Source of the DNA: Telopea speciosissima
Lineage: Eukaryota > Streptophyta > Magnoliopsida > Proteales > Proteaceae
Length of the DNA stretch: 64,000 nt
Reading direction: 5' to 3'
Assembly (NCBI RefSeq): GCF_018873765.1
Contig: NC_057925.1
Location: forward strand, 60,586,970 to 60,650,969
Each line of letters starts with the position of its first letter. The stretch's first letter is position 1. The notes beneath the pieces are model-generated. The model was not told the origin of the DNA, made no database searches, and saw nothing but the letters and a program-made list of their open reading frames with translations. The translations under genes were made by a program, and so were the position numbers. Positions 10,837-23,328 of the stretch are shown here, in pieces.

Positions 10837-12939
10837 GTGCTTTTCTCGTCTCTCATCCTCCGTTGCATTTTCCTATGGATGGCGACAATTTCTTCAAATC
10901 TATATTGTAGTTGTGAGAGCCCGGTATGAGTATTGGTAATGATGAGCAGTTTTTTTAGAGGAAAGAAAATTTGACAACTATTAACGGTAGTAAAGATTTC
11001 AAGGTTCTTCACCCTCCAAACAAGTGATCTTAGCTCTATATATATTGTGTTAACCCCTTTATCTCATGGTCCTAATTTTGTGATGTGTCTTGATTTTGTA
11101 CAACCAAACCTGGATTGATCAAAGTAAGAAAATTCCATTTTCTGGTAGTATTAAAAAAACAAAGTGATGGGAATTTATTTGCTTGGTATTTTAAACATTT
11201 TAGATCTGAATTGATCTATACTCCTTTGTTATTCCATTTACCTCCTGTCTGGCCAATTCTGATTGATTTGAATCAGAATTGATGGATGCCTGTTTCTGAG
11301 TTTTAAAACCTTGGTCGTACCCTGTAACTTGGAGGAACAAACTGCTAAATTGGATCGAGGTTTGGTCAAGGGTACAAAATTAGAACTCAGCCCACATCCT
11401 GTCCAGGTCTTGAAGCTTATTTTAGTTTCAAATATAAAATCCTGGTTATGGCTTTTAAGTTGAATTGTGAAGTAGTGTTGTTAACTGGAATTGTGACGGT
11501 GTGTTAATCTGAATTGTAATTGTAGCTATTGGTCATAGGTCTGGCTTCTTTGGTAATGCTTGTGAGATGCTTCTAATTGCTTTAGAAGGTTTAACTGTTT
11601 AAGGCTAGTGAAACAAACATGATTGTTAGGGTCGGAATATATGTGGCAATGGTCTTCCTTAGTCCTAGTGATTGTTTTGGATTGGGGAAGGGGGGGTGGT
11701 TGATGGTGGTGTTTCTATACTAAATTAGGGTTATATATCTTTTTGGGTTGTATATCTTTTTCCTCATATTCCAATGAAAATGCACCAATTTATAGCTATA
11801 AATTGTGGTTTTGCTGCCAACTCTACGGAAATGAACTTACTAGTTGTGTATCATGGTCCTATCCGAAAGTGATTGGAAGACAATACATAGGGGACCTGGG
11901 CCTCTAGAGTCTGCACGTGCACACAGGACAATGGGAGCATGCACACAAGCATCACTGGGTGGAATTTTCTGCCTTTCCATGGGGCAGTGTGGTGCTTTTA
12001 AAAGTTTGTGTGTCTAGTCGTAGGAGCCATGTGGGCTACGAAGTAGTATTCTTTTTCCTTAAAAAATGTTAAAAATAAAATGCATTCCCACATTGTTCTC
12101 CTTCTCACTTTAGGCTTAGCGGCTCAACTCTCTCTAAGTTCATTTCATTTGCACTCAAAGGACATTTTTCCATCATGGTTATCAATATCGGTATAAGGAT
12201 CCTTATGGTCTTGGTCTACCGACGTAGGAGTATTGATGGTTTTTTTTCAATTTCAATAAAAATTATTTTTTTAGACAAATTTGCCATTAATAAGAACTAT
12301 TATGCCGGCTAGGTATTAGCCTATTTCATAATAGCTTGGGAAAAAGGACTGCCTAAATGTATGGACCACGCAGCTTACTCGAATAGCCCAAGCCCATGCT
12401 GCAAAAGCCCAACCCAATGTTGGGGTGTGATGGGCAGGGGTTGGATTGATGTGTTCCCTCGGTAATTCGAATCCGCCCAAGCATGAGCTTAGAAAGATGC
12501 CTGAGAAAAATCAATGCCTTTTATGTACATATTTATGGTATTACTTTAGATGTTATATGTTCCAATGGTGGTGGAATTTATTGATTTGGATTTTATCATT
12601 TCGAAGGAAAGGCTGAAATTCCTCATTTAATTAGTTACATATTTCAAAAATCAGATTGGAATCGGTCAAATTCGAGTCGGGATCAATTAAGGTTGATTTC
12701 AATTTCAAATAAGCTTCTCTTGATCATGTTTCTCTTGAGATGAAAGGAAAGATAGGCAATTTCTCTTTTTAGGGTTATCGACCTACTACCTCATGATGTG
12801 CTTGACTGACGAGTCTATTGTCTCCACAACTTTCCTTTTCGCGGCCTGCTCTTCAAAAAGGCCTTAAGAGTGCCGATCTTTGCTTAAGGCGGCTCTAAGG
12901 CTCTATGTGCATCTTCAAGTAACCAATACCTTCCATTGA
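10837..12939. other. 3' UTR of the CCCH/KH gene, then intergenic
   Basis: No convincing gene. The first few hundred bases are probably 3' UTR. GGTATAAGGATCC-type repeat text is seen near 12190 and GCCCAAGC-rich hAT-like text near 12370-12480, both without borders. Confidence 0.4.
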
Positions 12940-15900
12940 TTTTTTTTTTTTGATAAAAATATTTCATTAACGAGGGAACAACGTTCCCGAAGCATCAGCA
13001 AATAATAGGGGGGATAAGAAAGACGGGGGCGGGGAAAACCAACATCTAGCATGTTGGGAGTCTGCTGCCGAAGACGCGAGCAGGTCAGCAACGCTATTAC
13101 CCTCACGAAAAACATGAACAAACAGAATGTCTAAAAAGATATGGAACGACAATCAGACACTATAGCAGCAATTCTCCATGGCGCTTCCGCAATCTGCCCA
13201 TTAAGAAGGTTAATGAGAAGTAAATTATCACTCTCAATGATGACGTGTCTCAAATTTAGGTTCCGAGCAATTGACAAAGCTCGCCTAGCAGCTAGAGCTT
13301 CAGCAACTAAAGCTGAGTTCCACCCTACACCCTCAAAGAAAGCACAAATAAACCTTGCCTGACTATCGCAACAGACTCCTCCAATTCCGGCTTCTCCTGG
13401 GTTCCCTCTGCTCGCACTGTCTATATTGAATTTCAGGAAAGGAGAAGAAGGTCTGCTCCAACTGATGAATCTAGTTGGGTGATGAATGCGAACTTTGAAG
13501 TGTTGAAGTGTTTCCTTAGCAACAGTGATAGCTCTGAGTAAAATTCTATTTGCAATGAAAGGCTCGTGTCTGAAAGTATGATCCCAGTAACCAACCCAAA
13601 CATACCATAAAATGCTGTAAACAAGCGCGGTATATAAAATGCTGTCTCTGTTAGCAGTATTAAGGGAAGTAATAATAGATTCCAAAACTGTGATGAAGTT
13701 GTTGTTCCCTAGAAGATGAGTTATACCCACTTGATTCCAGATCGGTACTATAAGGGGACATTTCATGAACAGATGCTCCGTGGACTGCCTTGGCTCATCA
13801 CACAAGTTACATCTAGAGCTAATGTTCAAACCACGATTTAGAAGCAGATCAGGGAGGGGAAGCTTATTGTGAATTGTTTTCCATAGCAAGTGTTGAATCT
13901 TTGGAATGGTAGGTAAATGCCAGATCTTTAACCACTTGCTTTGAGATTGATGCAAGAGACCCTTCAAAGATATGCTATAGGTAGAAGCCACAGAAAAATG
14001 TCCCTTTGAAGTGACAGACCAAATGTACTGATCTTCCATAAATGAGAAGGGGAGTGGAATAGAGATAATTTTCCAAGCGATATCAGGTGGCCACCAATGG
14101 AAAACTAAATCTCGCTTCCAGAGCTCTGAGACATCAATAAATTCATGGACTGTGGAAGGAGCTTGGAGTGGATAAGGTGCAGCTGAAGGAGGATGCCCAG
14201 GATCCAAAAGTCCAGCCAAGGATTGAAGACATTCCCTACTTTAATGAAAATGCCTTTTCGAATAAGATTTCTGAGCAAATAGATTTCAACCCACGAAGAG
14301 GTAGAAGGGCACTTGCATGTAGGAAATTGGAAGTAGGAAAATATTTACTTTCATGATCCTGCCCAAAGTGAAGTTGGTGAGACAAGGAGTTCCCAAGCCT
14401 TTTGGCAAAATGTCCAGCCAATGATTGATGTTCAGACCATTCCCTACTTTAATGAAAAGGTATTTTCGAATAAGATCTCTTGCTGAGCAAATAGTCTTCC
14501 ATAATTGAAGTTTCCTAGAAACCCGAGTAATGAGATTGGAGCAATGAGGACTTTGTGAACTTGCTCTGCAATGTAAGGAATTCTAGGTAAGTATCAAGTG
14601 CGGCTGTTGGACTTATTTGAAAATAATCTCGTTGCTGCCTTTTTACACTAGCATCGACATTGGGGCTGAAATGAGCTCTAGTTTTAATAATATTAATAGA
14701 TTGCCCGAGAATACTTACGCAGTACTCATGTAAAACATCATTAATGCTCTAGCCTCCACTCATGGACGCCTCACCAAAGAGAATGAGATCATCAACAAAT
14801 GCCATATGGGATATTCTCTCTCCACCCCTTTAATTTGAATGCCATGAATCCTCTTTTCTTGCATCGCTTTTTCAAGCTGTGTTGAGAGCACCTTAGCACA
14901 AAGAACAAAGAGATATGAAGAAAGGGATCACCCCGCAGGATACTTCTGGACAGACTGAAGAAAGGAAGCGGAGATCCATTAAGTAAAATACCAAGTTGAG
15001 TGCTTTCCACACAAAAACATTATTTTTTGACCCAATCTTGATCAAAACCATATTTCAGAAGAGTCTCCTTGAGAAAGGACCATTCCAACCGATCATATGC
15101 TTTATGCATGTCAATTTTTAAAGAGAAGAATCCTTTATTTCCCCTTCTTGATTTCTTAATTTTATGAAGAAGTTCATGACTGATCAACACATTATCTTGG
15201 ATGTGACGTCTCTTAATGAAACCATTTTGATTGAAGGAAATAATCTTATGCAATATCGGTCTCAATCTCCTGACCATAATCTTGGAAATGATCTTATAAA
15301 TGAAGTTGCATAAGCTGATAGGTCTGTACTCATTCACAAAAGTTGGATAATCAACCTTAGGAATTAAAGAGATAAAAGTGAGATTCATTTGAAGGGAAAA
15401 AGAACCTGCCTGAAAGAAACTCTTGACGCAGGAAATAACATCTGGTCCAATCACATCCCAAGTTTTATGATAAAACATGCCTGAAAACCCATATGGACCA
15501 GGAGATTTATTGCAGGCATAGATTAGTGATTTCATCACTGGTAACCGGTCTGGTGAGAGCCAAATTATCCTCCAAAGAAACACGATGACCAAAAGAAAAG
15601 AGATACTCTGAAGCACTAGGCCGGAGGATTTTGAGTAAGGAAAATATCTTTGAACACTCGTGAGAACTCCCTACCAATATCCGCCTCTTCTGTGAGGGTA
15701 AGCCCACCTGCATTGATAGATTTAATCGCATTTCTCGCTCTCCTTTTGACCGTTGTCTGTTGAAAAATTTTTGTATTTCGATCCCCATGTTCATACCAAT
15801 TAGAGCGAGATTTATGCTGCCACAACAATTCCTCTTGATGATTCAATTTTCTCAAAATAGCAAAATGATACTTTTCAGACATGAACCAATCATCATTTCG

Positions 15901-16640
15901 AAAATCTAAGGGAACCTGGTACAGAGTGTTGAGGATTGCATGGGTTTCCTCGATCTTGTTGAACACATTCCCAACGCAGTTCTTATTCCAAGCTTTTAGA
16001 GTACCCTGAAGAATTGATAGCTTCTTGTAGCATTTGAAAGAAGCAGATCGACCCTCGAACAGTAGAAGAATTCCACTTTGATGCCACGACATTGTTAAAG
16101 AGCTTCTAAGCGGAAAGGACAGCTTATTTGAGGGTCTAATGTCATCAGTGAAAAGAATGATCGCTCTGTGATCTGATGAAGCCATGAGTTCAGATCTAAC
16201 AATCGCTCTAGGATGATCCTCAAACCATTCAGCGGTTGAGAAGCAAAGGTCAAGTTTAGCCGCCTCAATATATACGATTAGTACCTGCTCGCCTATTATT
16301 CCATGTAAAATTAAGGATGACCAATTAAAGAAATCTCAGATAGACAGGCCGAGTTGATAAAATGATCTAATCCACGTATCTGAGCAAGAGACACAGGTCG
16401 ATCTACCTCCAATCTTATCTGAAGGGGAGAGGTATGAGTTCCGATCCAATCACCCAACAGAAGCCACGGATATTGAGCAAATTCATCAATCTTCTCTCTC
16501 TTTGTCGAAGGTTGACCAAGCCCTCAGTTGCACACGTACAACTTACCCACAAATGCAAACACTGGAAGGTTAGCAAGCAGAGGGGGGTATGAGAGGGTTT
16601 AACCTTGCTAGCTTCCTCCAAAGACTTGAACTAAAGAGGA
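12940..16640 (-). mobile_element. L1-type LINE, 5'-truncated and broken
   Basis: Read on the minus strand it ends ATCAAAAAAAAAAA at 12951-12940, the usual plant L1 tail. From 5' to 3' there are the following parts. Part of the endonuclease (about 16640-16190), with a LDLCFSTAEWF-like stretch and SSDHRAI at about 16185. The endonuclease-RT linker (to 15616). Reverse transcriptase (15616 to about 14760), with SPGPYGFSGMFY, YRPISLCN, KIDMHKAYDRLEW and the catalytic FVDD near 14790. A zinc-knuckle RVT region with CNLCDEPRQSTEHLF (about 13800). RNase H (about 13440-13100), with FNIDSA, an AEALAARRAL glutamate, ESDN and NSVADLLA. ORF1 and the start of the endonuclease are missing. Frames change at least at 15616 and near 14200-14500, where about 85 bases are duplicated at a spacing of about 207. 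It is not a host gene and cannot be active. No target duplication was found. Confidence 0.9.
14200..14495. repeat. internal duplication in the LINE
   Basis: The text CCCTACTTTAATGAAAA...TTTTCGAATAAGAT...GAGCAAATAG occurs at about 14230-14282 and again at about 14441-14491, with matching GTCCAGCCAA upstream of each. This is a local duplication within the RVT/zinc-knuckle part of the dead LINE. Confidence 0.6.
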
Positions 16641-17814
16641 TCGAGGATCGATCTACCCCAAGCAACTCCATGATGAACCTTTAGCTTCCGCATTCATGCA
16701 AATTATGAATGATGGTAATTAAACCAGTTCATAAGGTTCCGCTCCACTCTGAGAACTTAGTTTCTTGGTAATTAAGTTGATAAGGTCAAGATTGAGAAGA
16801 AATCAAGCATGAACGCCGTGGAATCTGAAAAATTCAGGCAGAAAAACGACGAGCTGAGGAGCTTTGGTTACTCCGCTTGCCGTCCTCTCGGTTGCTCCGC
16901 TCTTTCTGGAATTGAGAGAGAGAGAGATATGATACAAATTGTTTTGGTAAACGGACCAACATTGCTGAATTCGTTTGAGTCATTCCTTCCATTGATTCTA
17001 TACAACCAAAAATGGATTTGTAAAAAAAATTTAAAAAAAAAAAACTTCACTTCTGGGGTTTGTTATCTTCTTTTGATCAACGAAAATATAGAAAAGTGAA
17101 GAAAGTTAATTATTTTACTCAAATCAACAAGTTTCTTGAAACAATTACTCTAAAAATTTTTAAGACCTAGCTAGAGAGATCTATCCTCTTGGATTCCATT
17201 TTCCTTTCGTCCGATTGATTAGAACCAAATCCAACGGACTCAAAACAGAATCAATGGAGACCGATCACATGCCCCATTCCAAATTTTAAAAAACGTGCTT
17301 AGTGAAGTTGAGTTGAGCTCCATGAACTAATGCAGACTTGTGAATTGTGATTTAGTTTTTAGTATGTGGCTTTGGATCCGTGAGGCAACACAACCATTAA
17401 ATTTGACATGTGACTTACCTAAAGAATTCCTTATCTACCTAATAATAGTTAAGTATTACAAATTAAACATGTAAAAGCCTATTAAGATATAGAGTATTTA
17501 TTTGTAAGAATAGCAAAATTGAATATAAGGAGGAGGAAACAAAGCAATATGGGCATATAGATAGGGAAGCATTTTGGGCTTGACTTTTTAACAGCTGTAT
17601 ATAAAAAAAATTTGGGGCCCTAGTGTCCTTACTTGTCAAAGAGAAGAGGAGGGAAAGGGTGAAGGTGAATTGAAGGAAACTTAAACGTTAGACTCTTAGG
17701 GCCCACAACAACCTGTAAGAAATATCAACCAACTAAACTAGCAGTTGTTTTTTGTTAGGATTCTCTTGAGATAATTTCTCGGATTCAAGCTGTTGCTTTT
17801 TTCTTTATTACTTG
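16641..17814. other. intergenic, nothing recognised
   Basis: AT-rich, with a few short frames that lack protein-like features. No RNA gene or transposon border found. Confidence 0.4.
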
Positions 17815-19240
17815 TACATTATAATATGAGATAGGATTCTCCCACGTCACACCAATAGTGATGTAAATATCTTTTTACATGGGACCCACATAGTGAAGTT
17901 AGGAGTGAGAAAACAATAAAAAACCCATGTGAGAGAGCGATAGTACAATGATTTCGTGATAAACATTTTTCAAATAATGTACTTGTGAGAGAGGGCCGGG
18001 TTCTCTGATCAAACGGCATAGAGGAGCACATCAATAAGGTGCGACAAAACGTTATCGTACTTTGGAGGCCTGCGAGTAAGGGTGTCAATTGGGATGGTTC
18101 CCGGTATTTGGGATGGGGCGGTACGGTATCGGTATCAAAAGTGCCAATCGATGCATCCCATTTAGTTAACAGGACTAAACCTAGATCCGATCCGATTACT
18201 AGCGGGATGGGGCGGTACCAGTTCTTAAATGGTTCTAGCAACTTTGTAGAAAAAGGGAGAAGAAGTTTAATTGTTTCTAACAAGGCGGGTTTATTAATGT
18301 TGTAGAATTTTTCACTATCATGAAATCTAAGTTGTCTCTTGCTTTTTATAAAGCAACTTAAATTATGAAATCATAGTTTTACTTCTTCAAACTCCCTAAG
18401 ATCACATGTAATAAGCTTCTCATTTTTTAAATCTAGAGAATTCCTACAAAATGGAAGAATCTTGTTGTGTTTCCTCTTTGATTTTCCTAAACAAAACTCT
18501 ATTTATCACACATGTCACATGGTAGTATGGTGCAAGTGAAGTGCAAAAAGGAAGAACCTGGTAGATGTAGTTGGTCAAGGGAGGAGGAAGTAGCATGTAG
18601 CGGGTTCTGTGAGGAGAGACTTCAAGCTACTACTGTTGACCTATTGTTCCTCTTCGTATTCAAAAGACAATTAGTGAAATCCTAATGAGTCGTAATTCTT
18701 ATACCCTTTCTTTTTTTTTTTTTTAATCTTATATACTCTTTCTTTTTAAAAGGTACTAGTAGTTTCGGTACCATTCGGTACCTAATTGGTATTTCTGTGT
18801 ACGTTGGGAATCCATCCGAACCGTCCCGTCCCATTTATCATTCGGTTCCAAAATCGAGATACAGTACCATCCCATTTACTAATGGGACGGTCCGTACGGG
18901 TTTTAAGCGGAGCAGTATTGGGACGGTTCGGTTCTAATCCCAAATTGACACCCTTACCTGCGAGGTCATTTCATGTAAGGAGGAGAGATGTAAACATAGC
19001 GGTGCTAGCATATCCTCTCATGACGGCTCAAATTAAAGTAACTTTTCCCATATAATAAATATGATAAAATATTTTGTCTGCGCCACTGCTCTCTATGTCT
19101 ATCTCTCTCCTCTTTCCTATGAAATGACATCTCTGCCCTTCCATGCGGGGGGGGGGGGAGGAGAGAGATAGACCCAGGGATCCTACCGTAGGCCACACTC
19201 TCAGTTAGAAGACTCCTCCCCAATACATATTCATGAATTA
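17815..19240. repeat. GATA-domain segmental duplication, downstream flank, copy 1
   Basis: Outside the hAT insertion at 18077-18956 this aligns base by base with 28200-28795. Shared landmarks are ACATGGGACCCACATAG, CCCATGTGAGAGAGCGA, GGCATAGAGGAGCACA, CATATAATA and CTCCTCCCCAATACATAT. It lies just downstream of GATA gene A, as copy 2 lies downstream of gene B. Confidence 0.85.
18077..18956. mobile_element. 880-bp non-autonomous hAT element with perfect 8-bp TSD
   Basis: The ends TAAGGGTGTCAATTGGG and CCCAAATTGACACCCTTA are inverted repeats. CCTGCGAG flanks both sides (18069-18076 and 18957-18964). The paralogous segment near 28467 has a single GGCTGCAAG with no insert, that is, an empty site. 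The subterminal parts are rich in GGGACGGT/ACCGTCCC-like and GGTACC motifs. There is no transposase ORF. Confidence 0.92.
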
Positions 19241-19319
19241 TTCAAAGTCTAGAACTATTCATCAGCAGAAGTATCTAATGAGCTTTACCGGAAAAAAAAA
19301 GAGAGTATCTAATTAGTAA

Positions 19320-19641
19320 GCTAAACAAATCTACATATTGAAGGTCCAAAGTACCCTTCATCATTGGTCCACAGTGAAGGATTCATCCACAGTGAAGGAT
19401 TGGTCCACAAATCTAAGTTCGTCATTTCTTTCCATCTACATATTGAAGGTCCAAAATGCCCTTCATCATTCTCTGCCATTGTCCCTCTCACTCCCCTCTA
19501 TCTTCGGATCTGGCTCTCCTCCAGCCGTGGCGGGAGATGGAGGGTCCAACCCAAAAAAAAAAAATACAGCACCACAATTCAGTTTTATTTCATGTACCAT
19601 ATAGATAACCCCTTATTCCTAATCGTCATATTGCTTAACCG
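19320..19641. other. 3' flank of GATA gene A
   Basis: It contains GAAGGTCCAAA...CCCTTCATCAT and GTGAAGGATT...GTCCACAAATCTAAGTTCGTC, which recur downstream of gene B at 28985-29100. About 19508-19556 is one arm of foldback family F2 (GGCTCTCCTCCAGC...GTGGCGGGAG), which is complete at 32288-32450 and 36730-36902. Confidence 0.55.
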
Positions 19642-20367
19642 TCACTTCCTAATAATATTTCTAGGCCCCGGGAAAGCCTCTGTGATCCCAGCAAGTCTCC
19701 TTTGCAGCTTCTGAAAGCGAAGGCCACAAGCATTGCATAGGGTCTGCAAAGTAACAAGAAACAGAAAATTAGGGTTTTTTTTTTTTGGGTGAATAAATAT
19801 ACTAAGTGCTGAAACAAAGGGCACAATCTAAATGTGAACAAATTTATCAAAAAAAAAAAAATAAAAAAATTGTGAACAAAAAACAGTTAATGAAGCTTCA
19901 TGCAGTCTCGAGAATGAAAGGAATAATTTTACCTTGCGGCCAAGAGGACCCTTGCGCCAAAGTGGAGTTTCTTTCCTCTTACAGAATGTACATGCCTTGT
20001 CTCCACTGGCGGAACTCGAGGTAGCTCCTGAGTCTCTCTGTGGTGGTGCCAAACTCAGAGTATGTCCAGCATACTTAGCAGAGAGTAAAAGGTTGCAAGA
20101 AGGAAGAGGAGGAGGAGGAGGAACAGATCCCATCACAGGGGTTGAACCCAAGAAATCAATGACCTCAGGAGTTTGGTTATAATTGTTGGGGAAAACCCAA
20201 CAATCAAGTTCACTGTTTGATGATGATGATGATGATGTTCCTACTCTTCTTATTAGATCAAGTTCTCTTTGCGCCGTTACATTCATCGTCCGTTCTCTTT
20301 TCATCATAAACATGATTGTTATTAGGTTAAGAATGAACTCCATCTCTACATCAATGGTGAAAAACAT
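19642..20367 (-). CDS. GATA zinc-finger transcription factor, gene A (HAN-like, short)
   Basis: The coding exons run 20343 to 19933 and 19743 to 19642 (minus). From ATG 20341-20343, the start shared with genes B and C, the protein has 170 residues. An upstream in-frame ATG at 20365-20367 would add 8; B and C have TTG there. The GATA finger is C118-x2-C121-x18-C140-x2-C143 with TPLWRKGPLGRK and TLCNACG, split by a GT-AG intron just before TLCNACG, as in class B plant GATA factors. Upstream are [10 protein letters not shown], a proline run and [18 protein letters not shown] recalls the CTLSLGTPS motif of HAN proteins. It would bind DNA in the nucleus; targets are unknown. Unlike B and C, the region spanning intron 1 is absent and the reading passes from ELDC straight to WVFPNNYN in frame. 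The TATA box and leader acceptor also differ. Possibly functional but changed. Confidence 0.78.
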
Positions 20368-20408
20368 TGTTAGCCCAACACCATGCAAAAAAAAATAATA
20401 ATAATAAA

Positions 20409-20410
<2 letters not shown>

Positions 20411-20439
<29 letters not shown>
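20411..20439. repeat. (GA)n microsatellite in the leader of gene A
   Basis: An uninterrupted AG run of about 28 bases. The same position in gene C (about 37540-37562) also carries a GA run, and gene B has a broken one, so it predates the duplication. Confidence 0.85.
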
Positions 20440-20442
<3 letters not shown>

Positions 20443-20460
20443 GAGTTTAGGACTTGGCTC

Positions 20461-20549
20461 CTGTCCAGCACTCTGCCCGAGTTGCACATGCAGCGTTGGA
20501 CAGAGTGAACCGTGAAAAGACCGTCTCACCCCTGTCCAGGTGCTGGACA
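20461..20549. mobile_element. 89-bp foldback element in the leader of gene A
   Basis: CTGTCCAGCAC and GTGCTGGACA are terminal inverted repeats. Genes B and C lack it at the matching place; there GAGAGTTTA... continues to ATGGTTAAAGGATGGATTAATGG. Confidence 0.55.
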
Positions 20550-21047
20550 TGATCATTTTGGGTGGTTAAAGGATGAATTAATGGAGAAAGAGAGGACGAT
20601 AAGAGGGACTGGAGGAGGGTTGTACCGGACGAAAACACAAATAGCTGGAAAATCTGACACAAAGAGAGGTTTACGTGCATGGACACGTTTTACAGGAGAG
20701 AAGAGAAGTTCACTAAAAACACTGGAAGTAACTGAATATCACAATTCTTTAGACTCCATTAACAAAACAAAAGTTAGAACATTCATTTCCATTTGCAGAG
20801 TGTGATCCCATGACCTACTCTGGAAAATGATAAAAAAAAATACCCATTTGGACATTTCAAGTTACAAACGGATAGAAAGAGAGAGGACTCTGGAAGTAAT
20901 AGAATATAACAATTCCTTAGATTGACCCCATTAACAAAGGCTTAAGCATTCATTATGGTCTTCTCTGGTAACTAATAAAAAAAAAAACCCATTTGGGCAT
21001 TTCAAGTTACAAACGAGAGAGTGAGAGAGAGAGAGAGAGAGCTTACT

Positions 21048-21216
21048 ACTGTCTTTTGCAGAAGCAAAGGTATCGGAAACCAGGTAGAGACAGAGAGAGA
21101 GGGGGTGAGTTGATGGCGAGGAAGATATGAGAGAGTAGAAACCAGGTAGAGTGATGTGAGAGAGAGAGAGGATGAGTTGATCGTGACGAAGAAATGAGAG
21201 AGTACCCCTATTTAGG
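21048..21216 (-). promoter_or_regulatory. leader exon and core promoter of gene A
   Basis: By alignment with B and C, a non-coding leader exon ends near 21050 with a donor-like GTAGTAAG (minus strand). The TATA box of C (CCCTATAAATAATGG) corresponds here to CCCTAAATAGGGG near 21207-21217, a weaker TATA. The leader acceptor CTAACAG of B and C reads CTAACAATG here, so it has no AG. Confidence 0.5.
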
Positions 21217-21493
21217 GAGGTTTTGGAGCGAATATTCGTTTGGGATCCTAGCTTTATGTAGATCATCTCTATTAGGACATGCAAAATGCAAAGGATCCAC
21301 ATCCTCTACTTTCTCTAGTGGTACTTCCATCCTACTTACCTGGCTTGCCAGCACGTCACCTGATTTTATAAAGATCTAACGGCTCTGAAAGAATGAATTC
21401 AACATATTTTGAATTTTACCTGAGGCATGTCTGAACCATCATCAACAACCCAAAACAACCCAACCTGATCGATCTAGTCCTAACCGAACCATA

Positions 21494-21772
21494 CCCTATC
21501 AAACTAAACCCATCTTCATTTTAGATCCCCATTTCAAATCGATCAAAAAGCCAAAGCCCTAAAATCTACTTGCAGAACCATGAGAGGGAAGGGATGTGGG
21601 GCGGAGGGAACTGGACGAGGAAGAGGAGGGGAGCTGTCTAACGTTGTTGCAAGCCCTATCAAACTATACCCATCTCCATTTCAGATCCCCAATTCATTTC
21701 GATGGAAAAGCCAAAGCCCTAAGACGAAGTTGCAGAACCGTGGGAGGAAAGTGGGGCAGAGGGAACTGGACT
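21494..21772. repeat. 160-bp tandem duplication upstream of gene A
   Basis: CCCTATCAAACTA...CCCATCT...CCAAAGCCCTAA...TTGCAGAACC...GAGGGAACTGGAC occurs at 21494 and again from 21654. Confidence 0.65.
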
Positions 21773-23328
21773 AGACTTGGTTATTACCCTCTTCAGAAAC
21801 CACGGATTCACCAAAGATGGAAAGGTTTTGTTCATCAGCTTAGAAAACAAAATCATCAATCATAATCGAAAAAGAAATTAATGTAGTAATTTTTCATAAA
21901 TACAGGCCAAAAATGAAATTGAGCATATTTACTTACGGTCTTATCCCTTACCTCGGCTCCTCAGTAGTCAATGGGAAGCTGCACATGATGAATTCACAAC
22001 TAATCCTCACCTTCCACGTGTCTTTTATTGGCCTCGGTTCTTCGTTTTTGGGCAATTTTATTTTTATTTTCTTTTTGTGATTCTGTATCTCATTAATTAA
22101 TTAAATTTTCCATTGGAACTCGAAAACTATGATTCTCTATCTCATTATCTTTTTTGATTTTCTCGAAATTGAAGTTTCACGATTCGATGTCAAGATCTTC
22201 AAAGTGATCCTCCTCTCCCTTGGTTCTTTCTGCCTCTTATTGGGAGATTTAAGGATGGTCATCATTGATCATATCTGGGGGTTTCTACTCCCCCAACTCG
22301 CTTTTTTTGTGTTCTTCACCTACTCATTTATTATCTATTCTACTGTCCTTTTTGTTCTTTAATCTCTTATAGGCAAAATTTTTCGTATTGTGAGAAAATA
22401 CTCATTTTCTTGGGTAAAAAAAATCATAAATGACATTTGGTTATTCCATTCTAGCCCGTAAATTATTCGATAATCAAAGACCTTTTCTCCCACACTAAAA
22501 TAATGGATACCATAACTAGTTTTTAAGCTTTAAATTATATTTTACTCACTATCCTATTAGATAATTTTTGTGTTCAACACCCCCTTTGAGATGGATTTTT
22601 ATATAGAAGCATATTTGCAATGATATTCTGTTAAAATATATTTTCGAAATATAACAAATCATTACATACATGGATATCGTTTGGCACAACTTCAAGTATT
22701 AAAGTCCACATTATTACGGAAAGTAATCTTACAAGATTTTGTTTTACCAAACACCGATATATTTATTAAGTTCCTTTCTATGCTCTGAAATTTCCTGTTT
22801 TAACAATTTCTTTATGTTGTTACCAAAAATGTCAAACACTTTAATCTCTAGTCAATAGAATATCGTGTAAATTTTGTGGGGGAAGACACCTCTGTCCCCT
22901 TCGCTGTTCTCTCGCTTGAGGAAGGGTGATGATTGGGTTTCTATTTATGTCAAGGAATTGCCTACTAGATAAGGGTCTAAGACTTGTATATGTCTCCTCC
23001 TCTCGGGGGAGAGAACTGACTCACGATGGATAATGCAAGGGTCTTCCTAGATCTATGGGTAGATTCAAAGTTACGTGTTGAGAAGTTTTTACATACCCAT
23101 CCCTGCCTAGTCAGAGGTCAGTCCCTTTCTATTTAGACCATTCACACTTATACTATTTATTAACTCGCATGCATCATAAAGTAGTAAATCTAATCATAAT
23201 CTAAGTCGTTAGATTTAGTATATGGGGAAAACAGAAAAGGGTAGGATGACCAAAATTGGGCATATAGTATAGCTACCTAGACTGCCTATGTAAACTTACT
23301 AAGGAACATGTCGAACATAGTTTAAGAG
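21773..23328. other. upstream flank of gene A with duplicated tail segment, copy 1
   Basis: About 22380-22876 is the tail repeat: GAGAAAATACTC, GATAATCAAAGACC, ATGGATACCATAACTAG, ACAATTTCTTTATGTTGTTACCAAAAATG, ATATCG.GTAAATTTTG. It recurs at 24330-24870, 32510-32720, 34160-34560 and 38905-39130 with 40380-40640. About 22877-23323 is not in the other copies and is unidentified. Confidence 0.6.

Noticed and set aside
13131-16185. Long minus-strand frames as possible host genes
   Set aside because: They contain L1 reverse transcriptase, RVT zinc-knuckle and RNase H motifs and belong to a dead LINE.
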